Assembly (NCBI GenBank): GCA_049965715.1
Contig: JBMFWA010000006.1
Location: 1-64,000, forward strand
Reading direction: 5' to 3'
Origin: JAKAFX01 sp049965715
GTDB lineage: Archaea > Thermoplasmatota > Thermoplasmata > Thermoplasmatales > Thermoplasmataceae
DNA: 64,000 nucleotides
Shown here: piece after piece, positions 44,964 to 53,689 of the stretch
Position numbering within the stretch: position 1 is the first letter of the stretch
How the letters are laid out: the number at the start of each line of letters is the position of its first letter
Position numbers and translations under genes: made by a program
The notes under the pieces: generated by a model
Told to the model about the DNA's origin: nothing
Seen by the model: only the letters and a program-made list of their open reading frames with translations
The model's database searches: none

Positions 44964-45281
44964 ATGGAATATATATATGGAGCCCTACTTCTGCACTCAG
45001 CTGGGCAGGAGATAGACGAGGCTAAACTGAAGAAAGTACTAGAGGAAGCAGGAGTCAAAGCGGACGATGCCAGAATAAAGGCAATGGTGTCAGGACTGAA
45101 AGAGGTAAAGATAGACGAGGTTCTGAAGAACGCTGCATCCATGGCAGCAGCCCCGGTCGCAACTTCATCTCCAAAGAAGGAAGAGAAGAAGAAGGAAGAA
45201 AAGAAAGAGGAGAAGAAGGAAGAGAAATCAGAAGCCTCTGAAGAAGATGCAATGGCTGGACTAAGCTCGCTCTTCGGATGA
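44964..45281 (+). CDS. rpl12: Ribosomal stalk protein P1
   Basis: The 105-residue acidic protein is archaeal P1 (formerly L12), which recruits translation factors. The N-terminal dimerisation helices ('MEYIYGALLLHSAGQEID', 'EEAGVKADDARIKAM') are followed by an Ala-rich hinge and a long Lys/Glu-rich linker (about 70-92). It ends in 'AMAGLSSLFG', which matches the end of L10. A strong AAAGGAGG lies ahead of the ATG. It is the last ribosomal gene of this operon. Confidence 0.96.
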   Translation: MEYIYGALLLHSAGQEIDEAKLKKVLEEAGVKADDARIKAMVSGLKEVKIDEVLKNAASMAAAPVATSSPKKEEKKKEEKKEEKKEEKSEASEEDAMAGLSSLFG

Positions 45282-45291
45282 TTGTGTTTAG

Positions 45292-45477
45292 ATGGACCTT
45301 TACGCGTACTTCTGGGGAGTGTTGAAATATCTTCTGCCGGCAATGCTTCTTATAGTTGCATTGTGGGTGGAACCCAACTATCTCCTGCTGATCATATCCA
45401 TTATATGGATACTAAGTTCGATCACTGTTTCTGTTCTGTACCTTGATCCTAAAATGTACAACGGACAGAAATATTAA
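45292..45477 (+). CDS. Small two-helix membrane protein after stalk operon
   Basis: The 61-residue product has two likely membrane helices (about 10-26 and 30-50), beginning 'MDLYAYFWGVLKYLLP' and ending with a polar tail, 'DPKMYNGQKY'. It starts ten bases after the P1 stop and is followed by a T-rich stretch, so it is probably co-transcribed with the ribosomal genes. I do not recognise the family. It may be a real small gene, but coding evidence is limited to the length and hydrophobic pattern. Confidence 0.5.
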   Translation: MDLYAYFWGVLKYLLPAMLLIVALWVEPNYLLLIISIIWILSSITVSVLYLDPKMYNGQKY

Positions 45478-45520
45478 ATTTTTAATCATCATAATTTTTT
45501 GTTCTGTTTTACTTTTCAAC
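45478..45520 (+). terminator. T-rich terminator of the stalk operon
   Basis: Directly after the small membrane protein gene there are several T runs (for example ATTTTTAAT, ATAATTTTTTG and GTTTTAC), a typical archaeal termination region. The next gene on this side is on the opposite strand. Confidence 0.55.
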
Positions 45521-45694
45521 TCTGAAAAGATGCTGGCACTAATAACAACTGATTCTAAGTCCTGCAGACATCACAAAAAGTTTATGCGATGGCTTATCCA
45601 ATATTATTCATTGATTGTGATGTATGCCCATACCTGCTTAAAATTCTTGGTCAGGAAAGATCTGGCCAGTATTGTATAACCGAATGTTTTAAAC

Positions 45695-46573
45695 CTACAG
45701 AAACTCCCACACATCAGGACTGTACGGCATGAGAGTCTTCACCGTAAACATAGTTCTCTTGTTTCTCGCAACTTCGAAGAGGATTGAATAATATTCGTAA
45801 ATGCTTCTTGTGGGAAGGAACACGGTTACGTCGATTGCACCATCCCGTGGTTTGACAAAATATCTCATTCTCATGATGTGCTCCTTATTGGAGGCATCCC
45901 TGACGAGTTCTAGGAATCGGTTCTTGATGTCAGCCCGGTATATCATGTCTGTTGCAGATATCTGTTTTATCCCGCTTATTTTTCCAGTAAGGTTGTGATC
46001 TGAATAGACAATCACGCTGAATCCATGTTTCCTGCTTCGTGCGTTCTTTACCTCGGCGACAATTCCATTTTCCTTCGACAGTTCGTACAGGATACGAGTC
46101 CTTTTGCTCACTTTCACCGTATAAGTTACAAACGAGATTGAATACTCTGAATTTATCAGGTCAGCTATCTTCATTATTCCGGGGCTTGGTCCGAGCCATT
46201 CCACCCTGGAATTATCCTTGTCGGAGGTATACTGGGATAATAGACCTGACACCCTGGGGAGATCAGTGTGATGAAATCTGGCATATACATAAAGAAACCC
46301 CTTTGACATGTCGGATCTGTTAATGACAAGGGACGGCAGGTCCATCAGCTTCTCTATCACTGCAAGATCCTTCACATTATTTATTCTGGTATCTATGACG
46401 CTGGTATCTTCCTTCGACACAGCTTTGAACTTTTTAAGAATCAGGGAAATTTTTGGATTTTTCGCATCTTTGGGAAAATAGACGCTCATCCAGGTCGTGT
46501 TATCCTGAGCCTGGAATATGTAAACCGGCAGCTTGGCGTCTATGTCATTTGTGGCGTCAAAAAAACTCGACAT
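45695..46573 (-). CDS. Unknown 292-residue protein
   Basis: I do not recognise this protein. It has alternating strands and helices with many charged residues and no membrane segment or clear catalytic motif. The segment around residues 120-150 ('VEWLGPSPGIMKIADLINSEYS') and the C-terminal strand region ('DVTVFLPTRSIYEYYSILFEV') hint at a two-domain regulatory protein, possibly related to DNA-binding activators, but no helix-turn-helix is certain. The ATG at 46573 is used; a TTG seven codons earlier is possible. It is a single gene with T-rich DNA on its 3' side. Confidence 0.6.
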   Translation of the reverse strand: MSSFFDATNDIDAKLPVYIFQAQDNTTWMSVYFPKDAKNPKISLILKKFKAVSKEDTSVIDTRINNVKDLAVIEKLMDLPSLVINRSDMSKGFLYVYARFHHTDLPRVSGLLSQYTSDKDNSRVEWLGPSPGIMKIADLINSEYSISFVTYTVKVSKRTRILYELSKENGIVAEVKNARSRKHGFSVIVYSDHNLTGKISGIKQISATDMIYRADIKNRFLELVRDASNKEHIMRMRYFVKPRDGAIDVTVFLPTRSIYEYYSILFEVARNKRTMFTVKTLMPYSPDVWEFL

Positions 46574-46729
46574 TCTGACGCAATTTAAGAACAAGTCTCA
46601 TATCAAGTTTCTTGTCTATATCTCTTACTAGCATTAATCAAAAGATACATTGTTCAATATAAAGATTTACCCATGAAATAAGGAGAACAAAAATTATAGA
46701 GGGTCAATCTCTTTTTATGATGTCACTAT

Positions 46730-47191
46730 TTATTGGACCAGCTTCAGTTCCTGAAGTTTCTTCAGCACCTCAAGAGAATGATCCTTCGGCGTGACCTTAC
46801 CGTATACGTAGGCTATTTTTCCATTTCCATCGATTATGAATGTGACTCTCTTCGCACTCTTTGAGTCACCGGTTGCACCATATTTCTCCACAATGTCCCT
46901 GGATTTATCCGAAACAAGAGGGAAATTAAGACTATACTTTTCCTTGAAATTCTTGTGGGATCTCTCGGAATCTATGCTCACGCCCAAAACCTCCACACCC
47001 CTCTTTCTGAATTCTTCCAGATTGTCCCTGAAAGAGCAGGCTTCGGCAGTGCAACCTGGTGTATCATCCTTCGGATAGAAATAGAGGACAACGGTCTTTC
47101 CTCTGAAATCGTGAAGGCTCACTTTTCTTCCATTATCGTCCACGGATTCAAAATCCGGGGCTTTATCTCCAACGTTAAGCAAACCAGTCAT
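46730..47191 (-). CDS. bcp: Peroxiredoxin, Bcp type
   Basis: The 153-residue protein reduces hydroperoxides with thiol donors. The peroxidatic Cys is in 'PKDDTPGCTAEACSFRD', where the second Cys four residues on could be the resolving one, as in the atypical Bcp group. 'FYPKDDTPGC' and 'VLGVSIDS' are typical. The listed start, ATG 47191, beginning 'MTGLLNVGDKAPDF', gives the normal length; an upstream frame is open but non-homologous. It diverges from the Rieske gene. Confidence 0.93.
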   Translation of the reverse strand: MTGLLNVGDKAPDFESVDDNGRKVSLHDFRGKTVVLYFYPKDDTPGCTAEACSFRDNLEEFRKRGVEVLGVSIDSERSHKNFKEKYSLNFPLVSDKSRDIVEKYGATGDSKSAKRVTFIIDGNGKIAYVYGKVTPKDHSLEVLKKLQELKLVQ

Positions 47192-47337
47192 AGTAATTGT
47201 TATAACAACGTAATAATTAAAGATTGGCAAACTGCAGAACCAAATTGCAATATTACGCATCCATATCTGAGCTTGGATATGGATCGGAAAAATATGTGAG
47301 GTGCAAGTTATTTGGTCACGTTGATTATTCAATAATC

Positions 47338-47679
47338 ATGACTTACAGAAAGGTATCAATTTCCACCCGGATCTTTGAAAAAACAAATTCAGTCATTGCG
47401 TGGGTATCTGGAACACCCGTGCTTCTCGTCAGGTACAACGATAAATATTATGCCATGAATCCCGTTTGTTCCCACATGGGATGCGCCCTCATCGATTATG
47501 TGGAGGGAAGGGAGGCCGTATGCCCTGCACATGGGGCCAGATTTGACGTGACTACAGGCGATCTGCTTGCCGAGGCGAAGATAAAGCCTGAAATGAAATG
47601 TGAATACAGTGACTCCAGGAATCCCCTGAAAACTTATAATGTTCGAGAAAACAAAGGTTTTCTGGAAGTGGATCTTTAA
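47338..47679 (+). CDS. Rieske-type [2Fe-2S] protein
   Basis: The 113-residue protein is a soluble Rieske ferredoxin. The cluster ligands are in 'CSHMGC' (C-x-H) and 'CPAHGARFD' (C-x2-H). There is no membrane segment, so it is not the subunit of a bc-type complex and resembles small dioxygenase or nitrite reductase ferredoxins. The ATG at 47338 was used because the upstream frame is not conserved. It diverges from the Bcp peroxiredoxin, which suggests a role in electron supply or oxidative stress, without proof. Confidence 0.85.
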   Translation: MTYRKVSISTRIFEKTNSVIAWVSGTPVLLVRYNDKYYAMNPVCSHMGCALIDYVEGREAVCPAHGARFDVTTGDLLAEAKIKPEMKCEYSDSRNPLKTYNVRENKGFLEVDL

Positions 47680-47725
47680 TCTCACCCATGGGTTGGGGGA
47701 CGCAAGTTCCAGGATAGCAAAAATT

Positions 47726-49030
47726 TCAAAACGCTTTCGTGATGTTAACATCATTTACAAGTGCATACGGCATTTCTGTTGCGGCTATTTCCTGCCACCA
47801 TTTTACCTTCCTTGTTTCCATTGAGGTTTCGCTGATCGACTTCAATATATTGGGCACCGAATCGCTTATCCTGACTCCCTTCCAGCGTGTTGTTATTTCA
47901 CCATTTTCTACAAGATATATTCCGTCGCGGGGAACCGTTGAGAAGACTCCATTCCTGTAGTCCTGGAATCTCGTATACCAGGTGTTCTGGATGAATAATC
48001 CCCTCTTCATGGATGCTATCATCTCATCTATTTTTCTTTCACCTCCGCTCAGCTTCAGCTGCCAGGAGTTAGGCATGAGAATTCCAGCATTCCCGGTGGT
48101 TTCCGTCTTGAAATTCTTGGAGGTGGAAAATGAATGGAAATAGGTCTTGAGAACACCATGATCAATCATCATATTTCTTCTGGTCGGGACGCACTCGTCA
48201 TCAAACATCCTTCCGCCGATGCCGGTAAAATCAAGGGGATCGTCTATCAACGTCACCGATTCTGATGCAACAGGCTGTCCAATTCTGTCCTGCAGGAAAC
48301 TCAGGCCCGAAATAACGGATTCGGCAGAGAAAAATTCAGACGAATAAGTCAAAATGTTTCCGATGACGTATGGAGACATGATCACATCAATCTTTCCTTC
48401 CACACCGTCCGAATAGCTTGTTTTCAGGGTTGCATTTCTTGCACTTTCCTCTCCAAGCCTGGCAAAATCACTTTCATGCAGGTCGCTCATCATTCCTGCA
48501 TGGCTTGCTTCCTGGCCACTGTCGCCATTCCTGAAAGATCGGATAAGCATCTCGTATCCGCCAGCCGGAAATTCAACACTGTTATAGTTTGTCCTGATGT
48601 TTTCGATTCCCTCTTTTCGATAGATAAGCCCTGCACATTTCTCGGCACCATTGTCCATTGCACCATTTATCATGGTCATGCTCCTGTCAACTATGTCGAT
48701 CTCAGAGAGCCTGCGTGCCGGGACGGAGGAGGAATCCACCTTCCTGTTATAAATACCGTTGAACAAAGGATTCTCCGGCATTCTGGAGATCATGGAAACA
48801 AGTTTTTCCGGGATTGTGTCAACCACAGACATATCATTAATCACAAGTGCGAGTATCCTCTTTCCCCGGGAAACGAAGACACCCAGAGAAGATTCATCCC
48901 ATTCAGCATCCATGTCCTTCCTGCTTCCGGAGAATCTGACCTGCCTGACGCTGCTCTGAGAATGAGATAGTATTATCTCATCAAAACCTGATCTTGAAAG
49001 TTTCTCATAAAGCCTGTCAACAATTTCCAT
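47726..49030 (-). CDS. pmbA: PmbA/TldE family protein
   Basis: PmbA (TldE) forms a heterodimeric protease with TldD that degrades peptides or matures modified peptides. The 434-residue protein has the paired fold of the TldD/PmbA family, with 'RVF'-free N-terminus, 'GQPVASESVTLIDDPLDFTGIGGRMFDDECVPTRR', here noted only in short pieces: 'TLIDDP', 'GGRMFDDEC', and a C-terminal 'GIYLVENGEI'. It lacks the metal-binding HExxxH motif, as expected for the partner. It is the fourth gene of the glyA-CBS-tldD-pmbA operon, 11 bases after tldD. Confidence 0.85.
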   Translation of the reverse strand: MEIVDRLYEKLSRSGFDEIILSHSQSSVRQVRFSGSRKDMDAEWDESSLGVFVSRGKRILALVINDMSVVDTIPEKLVSMISRMPENPLFNGIYNRKVDSSSVPARRLSEIDIVDRSMTMINGAMDNGAEKCAGLIYRKEGIENIRTNYNSVEFPAGGYEMLIRSFRNGDSGQEASHAGMMSDLHESDFARLGEESARNATLKTSYSDGVEGKIDVIMSPYVIGNILTYSSEFFSAESVISGLSFLQDRIGQPVASESVTLIDDPLDFTGIGGRMFDDECVPTRRNMMIDHGVLKTYFHSFSTSKNFKTETTGNAGILMPNSWQLKLSGGERKIDEMIASMKRGLFIQNTWYTRFQDYRNGVFSTVPRDGIYLVENGEITTRWKGVRISDSVPNILKSISETSMETRKVKWWQEIAATEMPYALVNDVNITKAF

Positions 49031-49041
49031 TCATCATCCCT

Positions 49042-50424
49042 TCAACTAATGTACATATTCCTCAATCTCACGTTTGGGCCGCCCATCCATACATCAACAC
49101 CCTGCTCAGGATCGCCTTTTCCACAGGTCCCTGCAGAGAACTCCAGATCCCTGGAGACGGCATCAACAGACCCATAAAGTTTGGTGGTTGTCGTTTCAAT
49201 CACGGGTCTCCTGACAGAACCGCCCAATTTTCCGTCGGTGATCCTGTAAGCCTCCTTGCCCACATATTTCTCATTGTACCTTATATCGTCAATGTTCCAT
49301 TCCGTGTATGATACTATGTAAAGTCCGTCTTTTATCCCTTCAATGAGTTCTTCAAGTGTGAATTCGCCTGGTTCAATGTATGTTGTACTCATCCTGGGAA
49401 TAGGCTCCATATCCCAGTCAGATGATCTGCCGCATCCATTGGGTTTAACGCCAAGTATTGCAGCACTCTCCCTGTTGTGGATGAACTCCTCTGTCATACC
49501 GTGGTGATAAAGATACTTCTTTCTGGATTCTATCCCTTCATCATCATATCTGTAGAAACCATAACTTTTAGGCATGGTGGGGTCGTCTATCACGCTCACG
49601 CTTTCAGATCCAATCCTGTAGGGATAAGTCTTGCCTGAAAGGAAGGATTCTCCAGCCTGTGCACCTTCTCTGCCTATTATCCTGTCGTATTCGGTTGGAT
49701 GTCCGCAGGATTCATGAGCTACAATTCCAGAGATCTCCGGCCCTATGACAACATCATATACTCCTGGTTTTATGCCTCTGGATCTGATGGCATTTTTCAG
49801 GGATTTGATATCTCCGGCCACCTTATCTTGAATTTTCATTGTTTTGAAATCCTCATATCCGGCGGTTATGCCGAACTGTGCCGAGGATTGCTCAAAATTT
49901 CCGGAATCCATAACACCTGCCACATATGAATACCCAATTCTTGGAAATTCTCCCTCGATGGATGATCCGATCGTGTTCATGTAATGCTCATGCGTTACGC
50001 TGTCACTCAGGACGTTGATCCTGATATCTGCACCAAGTGTTTTCATGAGTTCATCGTTTTCCTTCACAATGTCAATCCTGTCATCAATTGACATATCAAG
50101 AGGAGTCCTTGAAGCAGGCACCTTCCATTTCGTCCTGGTGGCATTACCAGGGCTGATCCTGTTCTTTCCAGGCTTGTTCGATCGATCAACGGCACCATCT
50201 ATGAGTCTGAATATCTCATCCCTGTCACTGCTGTTTGTGAAAACGTAGCTTATGGATCTGTTGACTATCCTGATGGCAATACCGCTGTTTCTTGAAGTCT
50301 GAAATCCCTGGAACTCACCATTCCTGTAAGATACGCCGTTCTCCTCACTGGACATGAATCTTACGTCGGCAAAGCTGGATCTTTTGCCACAATAATCCAG
50401 TATGCTGTCCAGCATCTCTTCCAT
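49042..50424 (-). CDS. tldD: TldD metalloprotease
   Basis: TldD is the catalytic partner of PmbA/TldE. The metal motif H-E-x3-H is in 'VAHESCGHPTEYDRI'. The 460-residue length and the C-terminal Cys segment ('AGTCGKGDPEQGV') also fit the family. TldD/TldE act as a broad peptidase or in maturation of small modified peptides. No precursor peptide gene is evident here. It starts one base after the CBS gene stop and leads to pmbA. Confidence 0.92.
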   Translation of the reverse strand: MEEMLDSILDYCGKRSSFADVRFMSSEENGVSYRNGEFQGFQTSRNSGIAIRIVNRSISYVFTNSSDRDEIFRLIDGAVDRSNKPGKNRISPGNATRTKWKVPASRTPLDMSIDDRIDIVKENDELMKTLGADIRINVLSDSVTHEHYMNTIGSSIEGEFPRIGYSYVAGVMDSGNFEQSSAQFGITAGYEDFKTMKIQDKVAGDIKSLKNAIRSRGIKPGVYDVVIGPEISGIVAHESCGHPTEYDRIIGREGAQAGESFLSGKTYPYRIGSESVSVIDDPTMPKSYGFYRYDDEGIESRKKYLYHHGMTEEFIHNRESAAILGVKPNGCGRSSDWDMEPIPRMSTTYIEPGEFTLEELIEGIKDGLYIVSYTEWNIDDIRYNEKYVGKEAYRITDGKLGGSVRRPVIETTTTKLYGSVDAVSRDLEFSAGTCGKGDPEQGVDVWMGGPNVRLRNMYIS

Positions 50425-50425
50425 A

Positions 50426-51526
50426 TCAGGACTGCTCCTTAATTTTCTTTAGTCTGTTCTCGTAATCATCAAGAATTTCTGACAGGCAGCGCCCAAAATT
50501 CCAGCCGTATGAGTTGATTGACATGAAATATTTTCCCGCAGAAAGTCTTGTCCTGAGAGAATATTTCACGCTGCCCTCGGTCTTGTAACGGATCACATGA
50601 ATATTGAGGGTACCGTAGGAAACTCCAGCAAGCCGCAGGAACCTCTGAGCGAATTTGTCGGTCAAGAAATATGTGATATCGTAAAGATCATCGTCGCCAT
50701 GATCGAGACCTGTAACATTTACAAGCAGACCCTCATTGTTTGCTGTCGGGGTGATCAGGTCTAGCAAATCATTCATTCCTATGACGCCATTTATCTTGTT
50801 GTCATCATCGACAACCGGCACTATGTGGAGATAATATTTGTTCATTATATCTGCAGCCTTAACAACACTGTCGTGGAGATTCACTGCATGTGCATCCTCA
50901 TGCATTATGGAGCCGACGATCACCTTGGTTGGAGTCTTATCTGTGGTATACTGCCCATAGGTAATCTTCTCTGGATCCTTCAGTATAAGCTTCATAACAT
51001 CTTCAAATCTCAGTATCCCCAAAAATTTTGCATCTGTATTGCAGACCGGTATTTCGTATTCGTCAAGTTCCCTGAGCTTTTCCATCGCAACGTCAATGGG
51101 ATCATCGGGTGTCACGTAGGAAGGATCGGGGGACATGATGTGAATGGCTGTAATTCTGTCAAATTTTCCCAGAGACTCGAAGTTCCTGATTATGTCTGCC
51201 TTTGTCACAATCCCAAGAAGAGTTCTGTCACTGACCACAGGCAGCGCCGATATGCCTGAATCTTTCATTTCACTGATAATGGACGAGACATCACTGTCCG
51301 GAGACAAAGTTGGTGTGTATCTTATAAAGCTGGATATCTTGGACTTTGTGTGAAGGCTTCTCCTTCTTATCAAGTCCCCGGACAGAACCATTCCCACATA
51401 CTTCTTTCCTTCCATTACGGGGAGTGAATGTATGCCGTTTTCCCTCATCAGGGAGACAGCATCTATAACATTCGTGTCTAGGCCGATCGATAGTATGTTC
51501 TTTGTCATAATGTCATTTGCAAGCAT
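50426..51526 (-). CDS. Four-CBS protein with HPF-like C-terminal domain
   Basis: The 366-residue protein has four CBS repeats (starting near 5, 70, 130 and 205), followed by about 100 residues with the pattern of a ribosome hibernation-factor-like beta-alpha domain. Its pieces are 'GTLNIHVIRYKTEG', 'KYSLRTRLSAGKYFMSINSYGWNFGRCL' (in parts) and a final helix 'LDDYENRLKKIKEQ'. CBS pairs sense adenine nucleotides. The tail suggests ribosome contact; CBS-containing ribosome hibernation proteins have been reported in archaea. It lies between the glyA stop (seven bases) and the tldD start (one base), in one operon. Confidence 0.75.
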   Translation of the reverse strand: MLANDIMTKNILSIGLDTNVIDAVSLMRENGIHSLPVMEGKKYVGMVLSGDLIRRRSLHTKSKISSFIRYTPTLSPDSDVSSIISEMKDSGISALPVVSDRTLLGIVTKADIIRNFESLGKFDRITAIHIMSPDPSYVTPDDPIDVAMEKLRELDEYEIPVCNTDAKFLGILRFEDVMKLILKDPEKITYGQYTTDKTPTKVIVGSIMHEDAHAVNLHDSVVKAADIMNKYYLHIVPVVDDDNKINGVIGMNDLLDLITPTANNEGLLVNVTGLDHGDDDLYDITYFLTDKFAQRFLRLAGVSYGTLNIHVIRYKTEGSVKYSLRTRLSAGKYFMSINSYGWNFGRCLSEILDDYENRLKKIKEQS

Positions 51527-51533
51527 TTTGTCA

Positions 51534-52706
51534 TCACCAATATTTTGACTGAAGCCCCGAAATCAGATCGGTAACTTCCTTGGTAACTTCCTCATTACTT
51601 AAGGCTTTATTAATTAGTTCTCCAACCCTGTCCATGTCATGCAATCCAAGTCTGCTGATCTCGGAAGTGCCAATCCTGCCGTCTCGATCGACGATTATCC
51701 TGTTTTTCTCCAGCGTTTTGGAGAATGATATCCTGTCAAGTGAACGTCTGGATATTGACTTCTCGTCAATAATAAGCTGGTGCGTGAAACTGAACCAGGG
51801 ATCAAACTTTATACCGATTTTCAGATCATTCAGCACTTTCCCAAGACTCTTTGAATTCCTCACTACTGCACTGGCATATTCTTCCCCGGTGGCGATCATT
51901 TCTTCCATGGACACACCAAGGGCGGCCAGTCTGGATGGATGATAATTATCCATGGTCTTCCATATCATATTTTCCGAAATCCTATTTATTAGATCACCGT
52001 CATTGGTAAGGATTATTCCTCCCTGAGGACCGAAGAATGTCTTGTGCGTCGATCCAAGCAGAACATCAGATCTGAATATCGCATCTGTCTGGAATCCCTT
52101 GCCTGCAATCAGACCCATGACATGGGAACCGTCGTAGATAACCTTCAGGTCATAGTTCCACGCAATCTCATTTATTCTTCCCAGATCATATTCTTTCACA
52201 AATGCAGACTGCCCGAGAACTATGGCCCTGGGTTTCCTTTCCTTGACGACCTTTTCGAGGCCATAGAAATCTATCTCCTGCCTGTCATAAAAATAAGGAA
52301 TTGGAATCCCTGTGAATCCGAACATGCCGGGGATCATGTCCTGTCTGTATCCCGGATAACCGCCATCCTTCTCATGAATGTACAGGAAGGAATCCCCCTT
52401 CTTCAGAATGGATATAAGGGTGGACTCAAGCGCGACATGTCCGCCGATCGGCCTCACTTCAGCATATTTGCTTCTGTAGAGCTTTGAGGCCATCTTTCTC
52501 ACACTCTCCTCTATCTCCTCAATTATGGAGGCACCCCCGTAAGAATTTTCTTGCGTTTCATGATCCACGTGGGAATACCTTGAAGCCATTCCAGATCCAA
52601 GGGCGGCCCTTGCATCCCTGCTCATGATATTTTCCGATGCCTGCAGATTCAGGCATTTGCTTCTATATTCATCAAATTTTTTTACCAGCTTCAGAATTTC
52701 GCTCAT
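51534..52706 (-). CDS. glyA: Serine hydroxymethyltransferase-like PLP enzyme
   Basis: The 390-residue protein is a serine hydroxymethyltransferase-type enzyme, interconverting serine and glycine with a one-carbon carrier. Features are 'LNLQASENIMS', 'NSYGGA', 'VIYDGSHVMGLIAG', the PLP Lys in 'STHKTFFGPQGG', and the late 'GTSEISRLG'. It is about 30-40 residues shorter than standard GlyA and diverged, so substrate or carrier preference may differ; archaeal forms can use tetrahydromethanopterin-like carriers. It is the first gene of the glyA-CBS-tldD-pmbA operon. No glycine cleavage genes are nearby. Confidence 0.82.
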   Translation of the reverse strand: MSEILKLVKKFDEYRSKCLNLQASENIMSRDARAALGSGMASRYSHVDHETQENSYGGASIIEEIEESVRKMASKLYRSKYAEVRPIGGHVALESTLISILKKGDSFLYIHEKDGGYPGYRQDMIPGMFGFTGIPIPYFYDRQEIDFYGLEKVVKERKPRAIVLGQSAFVKEYDLGRINEIAWNYDLKVIYDGSHVMGLIAGKGFQTDAIFRSDVLLGSTHKTFFGPQGGIILTNDGDLINRISENMIWKTMDNYHPSRLAALGVSMEEMIATGEEYASAVVRNSKSLGKVLNDLKIGIKFDPWFSFTHQLIIDEKSISRRSLDRISFSKTLEKNRIIVDRDGRIGTSEISRLGLHDMDRVGELINKALSNEEVTKEVTDLISGLQSKYW

Positions 52707-52799
52707 CTGGATCGCTAGATGGTAATATGTGGAATCATAACTAGATTGCGCATGGGCCAGATTTATGAATATTCCATGGGCTTGAAGAGTGGAAGCGGA

Positions 52800-53333
52800 T
52801 CAGATCCCGACCCAGGGATTCCTTTTGTATGCCTTGGATACAATCATTGTCTCAAAGTTTGTTACACCGTCAACCTTTGTTATCATGTCTTCAAAATTCT
52901 GGAGCGTTTCCATATTCAGAAATAGAGTTTCAGCGATTATTTCGTTTTCACCACGCCTTCTGTAAAGCCCCAGTATGTTGATGTTGTTGGAAAGTCTTCC
53001 CGCGACCGCGTCAAGTTTCTCGCTGTCCACGTTTATTTTCAGGAATACCTTTATGCTGTTTTCGATCGCCTGCAGGTCAACGAGGGCTGCGAAGCCCAGT
53101 ATTATCTTCTTTCTTGTCAATTCTGCTATTCGCCTTCTCACAGTCGCCTCGCTGGTCTTGAGAATTTTCGAGATCTCAGAATTTGGTATCCTTGCGTTAT
53201 GCCTGAGCATGCAAATTATTGCCTTGTCGAGATCGTCTATGGGTAAAAGGGCAGGATCGATTCCAGTCCACCTGAGAACTATATCACAACTGTATTCGTC
53301 GACAAATTTCTCAGGCTTGAATTTTTCTGACAT
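52800..53333 (-). CDS. Lrp/AsnC-family regulator with N-terminal extension
   Basis: The 177-residue protein has an Lrp-type helix-turn-helix at about 33-80 ('LDKAIICMLRHNARIPNSEISKILK' in parts, 'SEATVRRRIAELTRKKII') and an effector-binding RAM domain at about 85-165 ending in 'VDGVTNFETMIVSKAYKRN'. An extra 32 residues at the N-terminus with one Cys are unusual. It starts on ATG 53333 and lies 93 bases before the glyA gene on the same strand, so it could regulate the glyA operon or be part of it. Confidence 0.85.
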   Translation of the reverse strand: MSEKFKPEKFVDEYSCDIVLRWTGIDPALLPIDDLDKAIICMLRHNARIPNSEISKILKTSEATVRRRIAELTRKKIILGFAALVDLQAIENSIKVFLKINVDSEKLDAVAGRLSNNINILGLYRRRGENEIIAETLFLNMETLQNFEDMITKVDGVTNFETMIVSKAYKRNPWVGI

Positions 53334-53689
53334 ATTATGGCAATGAACTTGCGTATTTATTCCTTTTGAGTTTAATTATTGAATTTTCGTGTGTATAACT
53401 TATAGATTTTTCTTTTAAAGTTCGTATATTTTCCTTTGTGTATTGTAGTATTTACACCAGAGTATCAAATTGCCCGGTGATTTTCATGCACGCCTTTCTC
53501 TCTATTTTCCCGGGAATGGCTGCGTGTTGAATGTTCATGTCTTTGTGGCACATAATGTCTTGGCAATTTATCTCATCCCTGAAATATCGGAACTTTCCTG
53601 CATATCAGTTTGTAGAAAGATTTTGTCGATCAGCACCTTCGGTTAAGTTTTTATTAGACACATAAATGTGCCCGTATATCGGGATTGAG
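53334..53689. promoter_or_regulatory. Divergent promoter region, lrp and mtaB
   Basis: The 356-base region contains a minus-strand TATA-like sequence (AATAAATACG, about 30 bases before the lrp start) and a plus-strand TTTTTATTAG (about 53646-53655) for the methylthiotransferase. I see no gene in it. Confidence 0.4.

Noticed and set aside
45170..45230. Lys/Glu repeat tract in the P1 gene as an unusual repeat
   Set aside because: It is the normal charged linker of archaeal stalk proteins.
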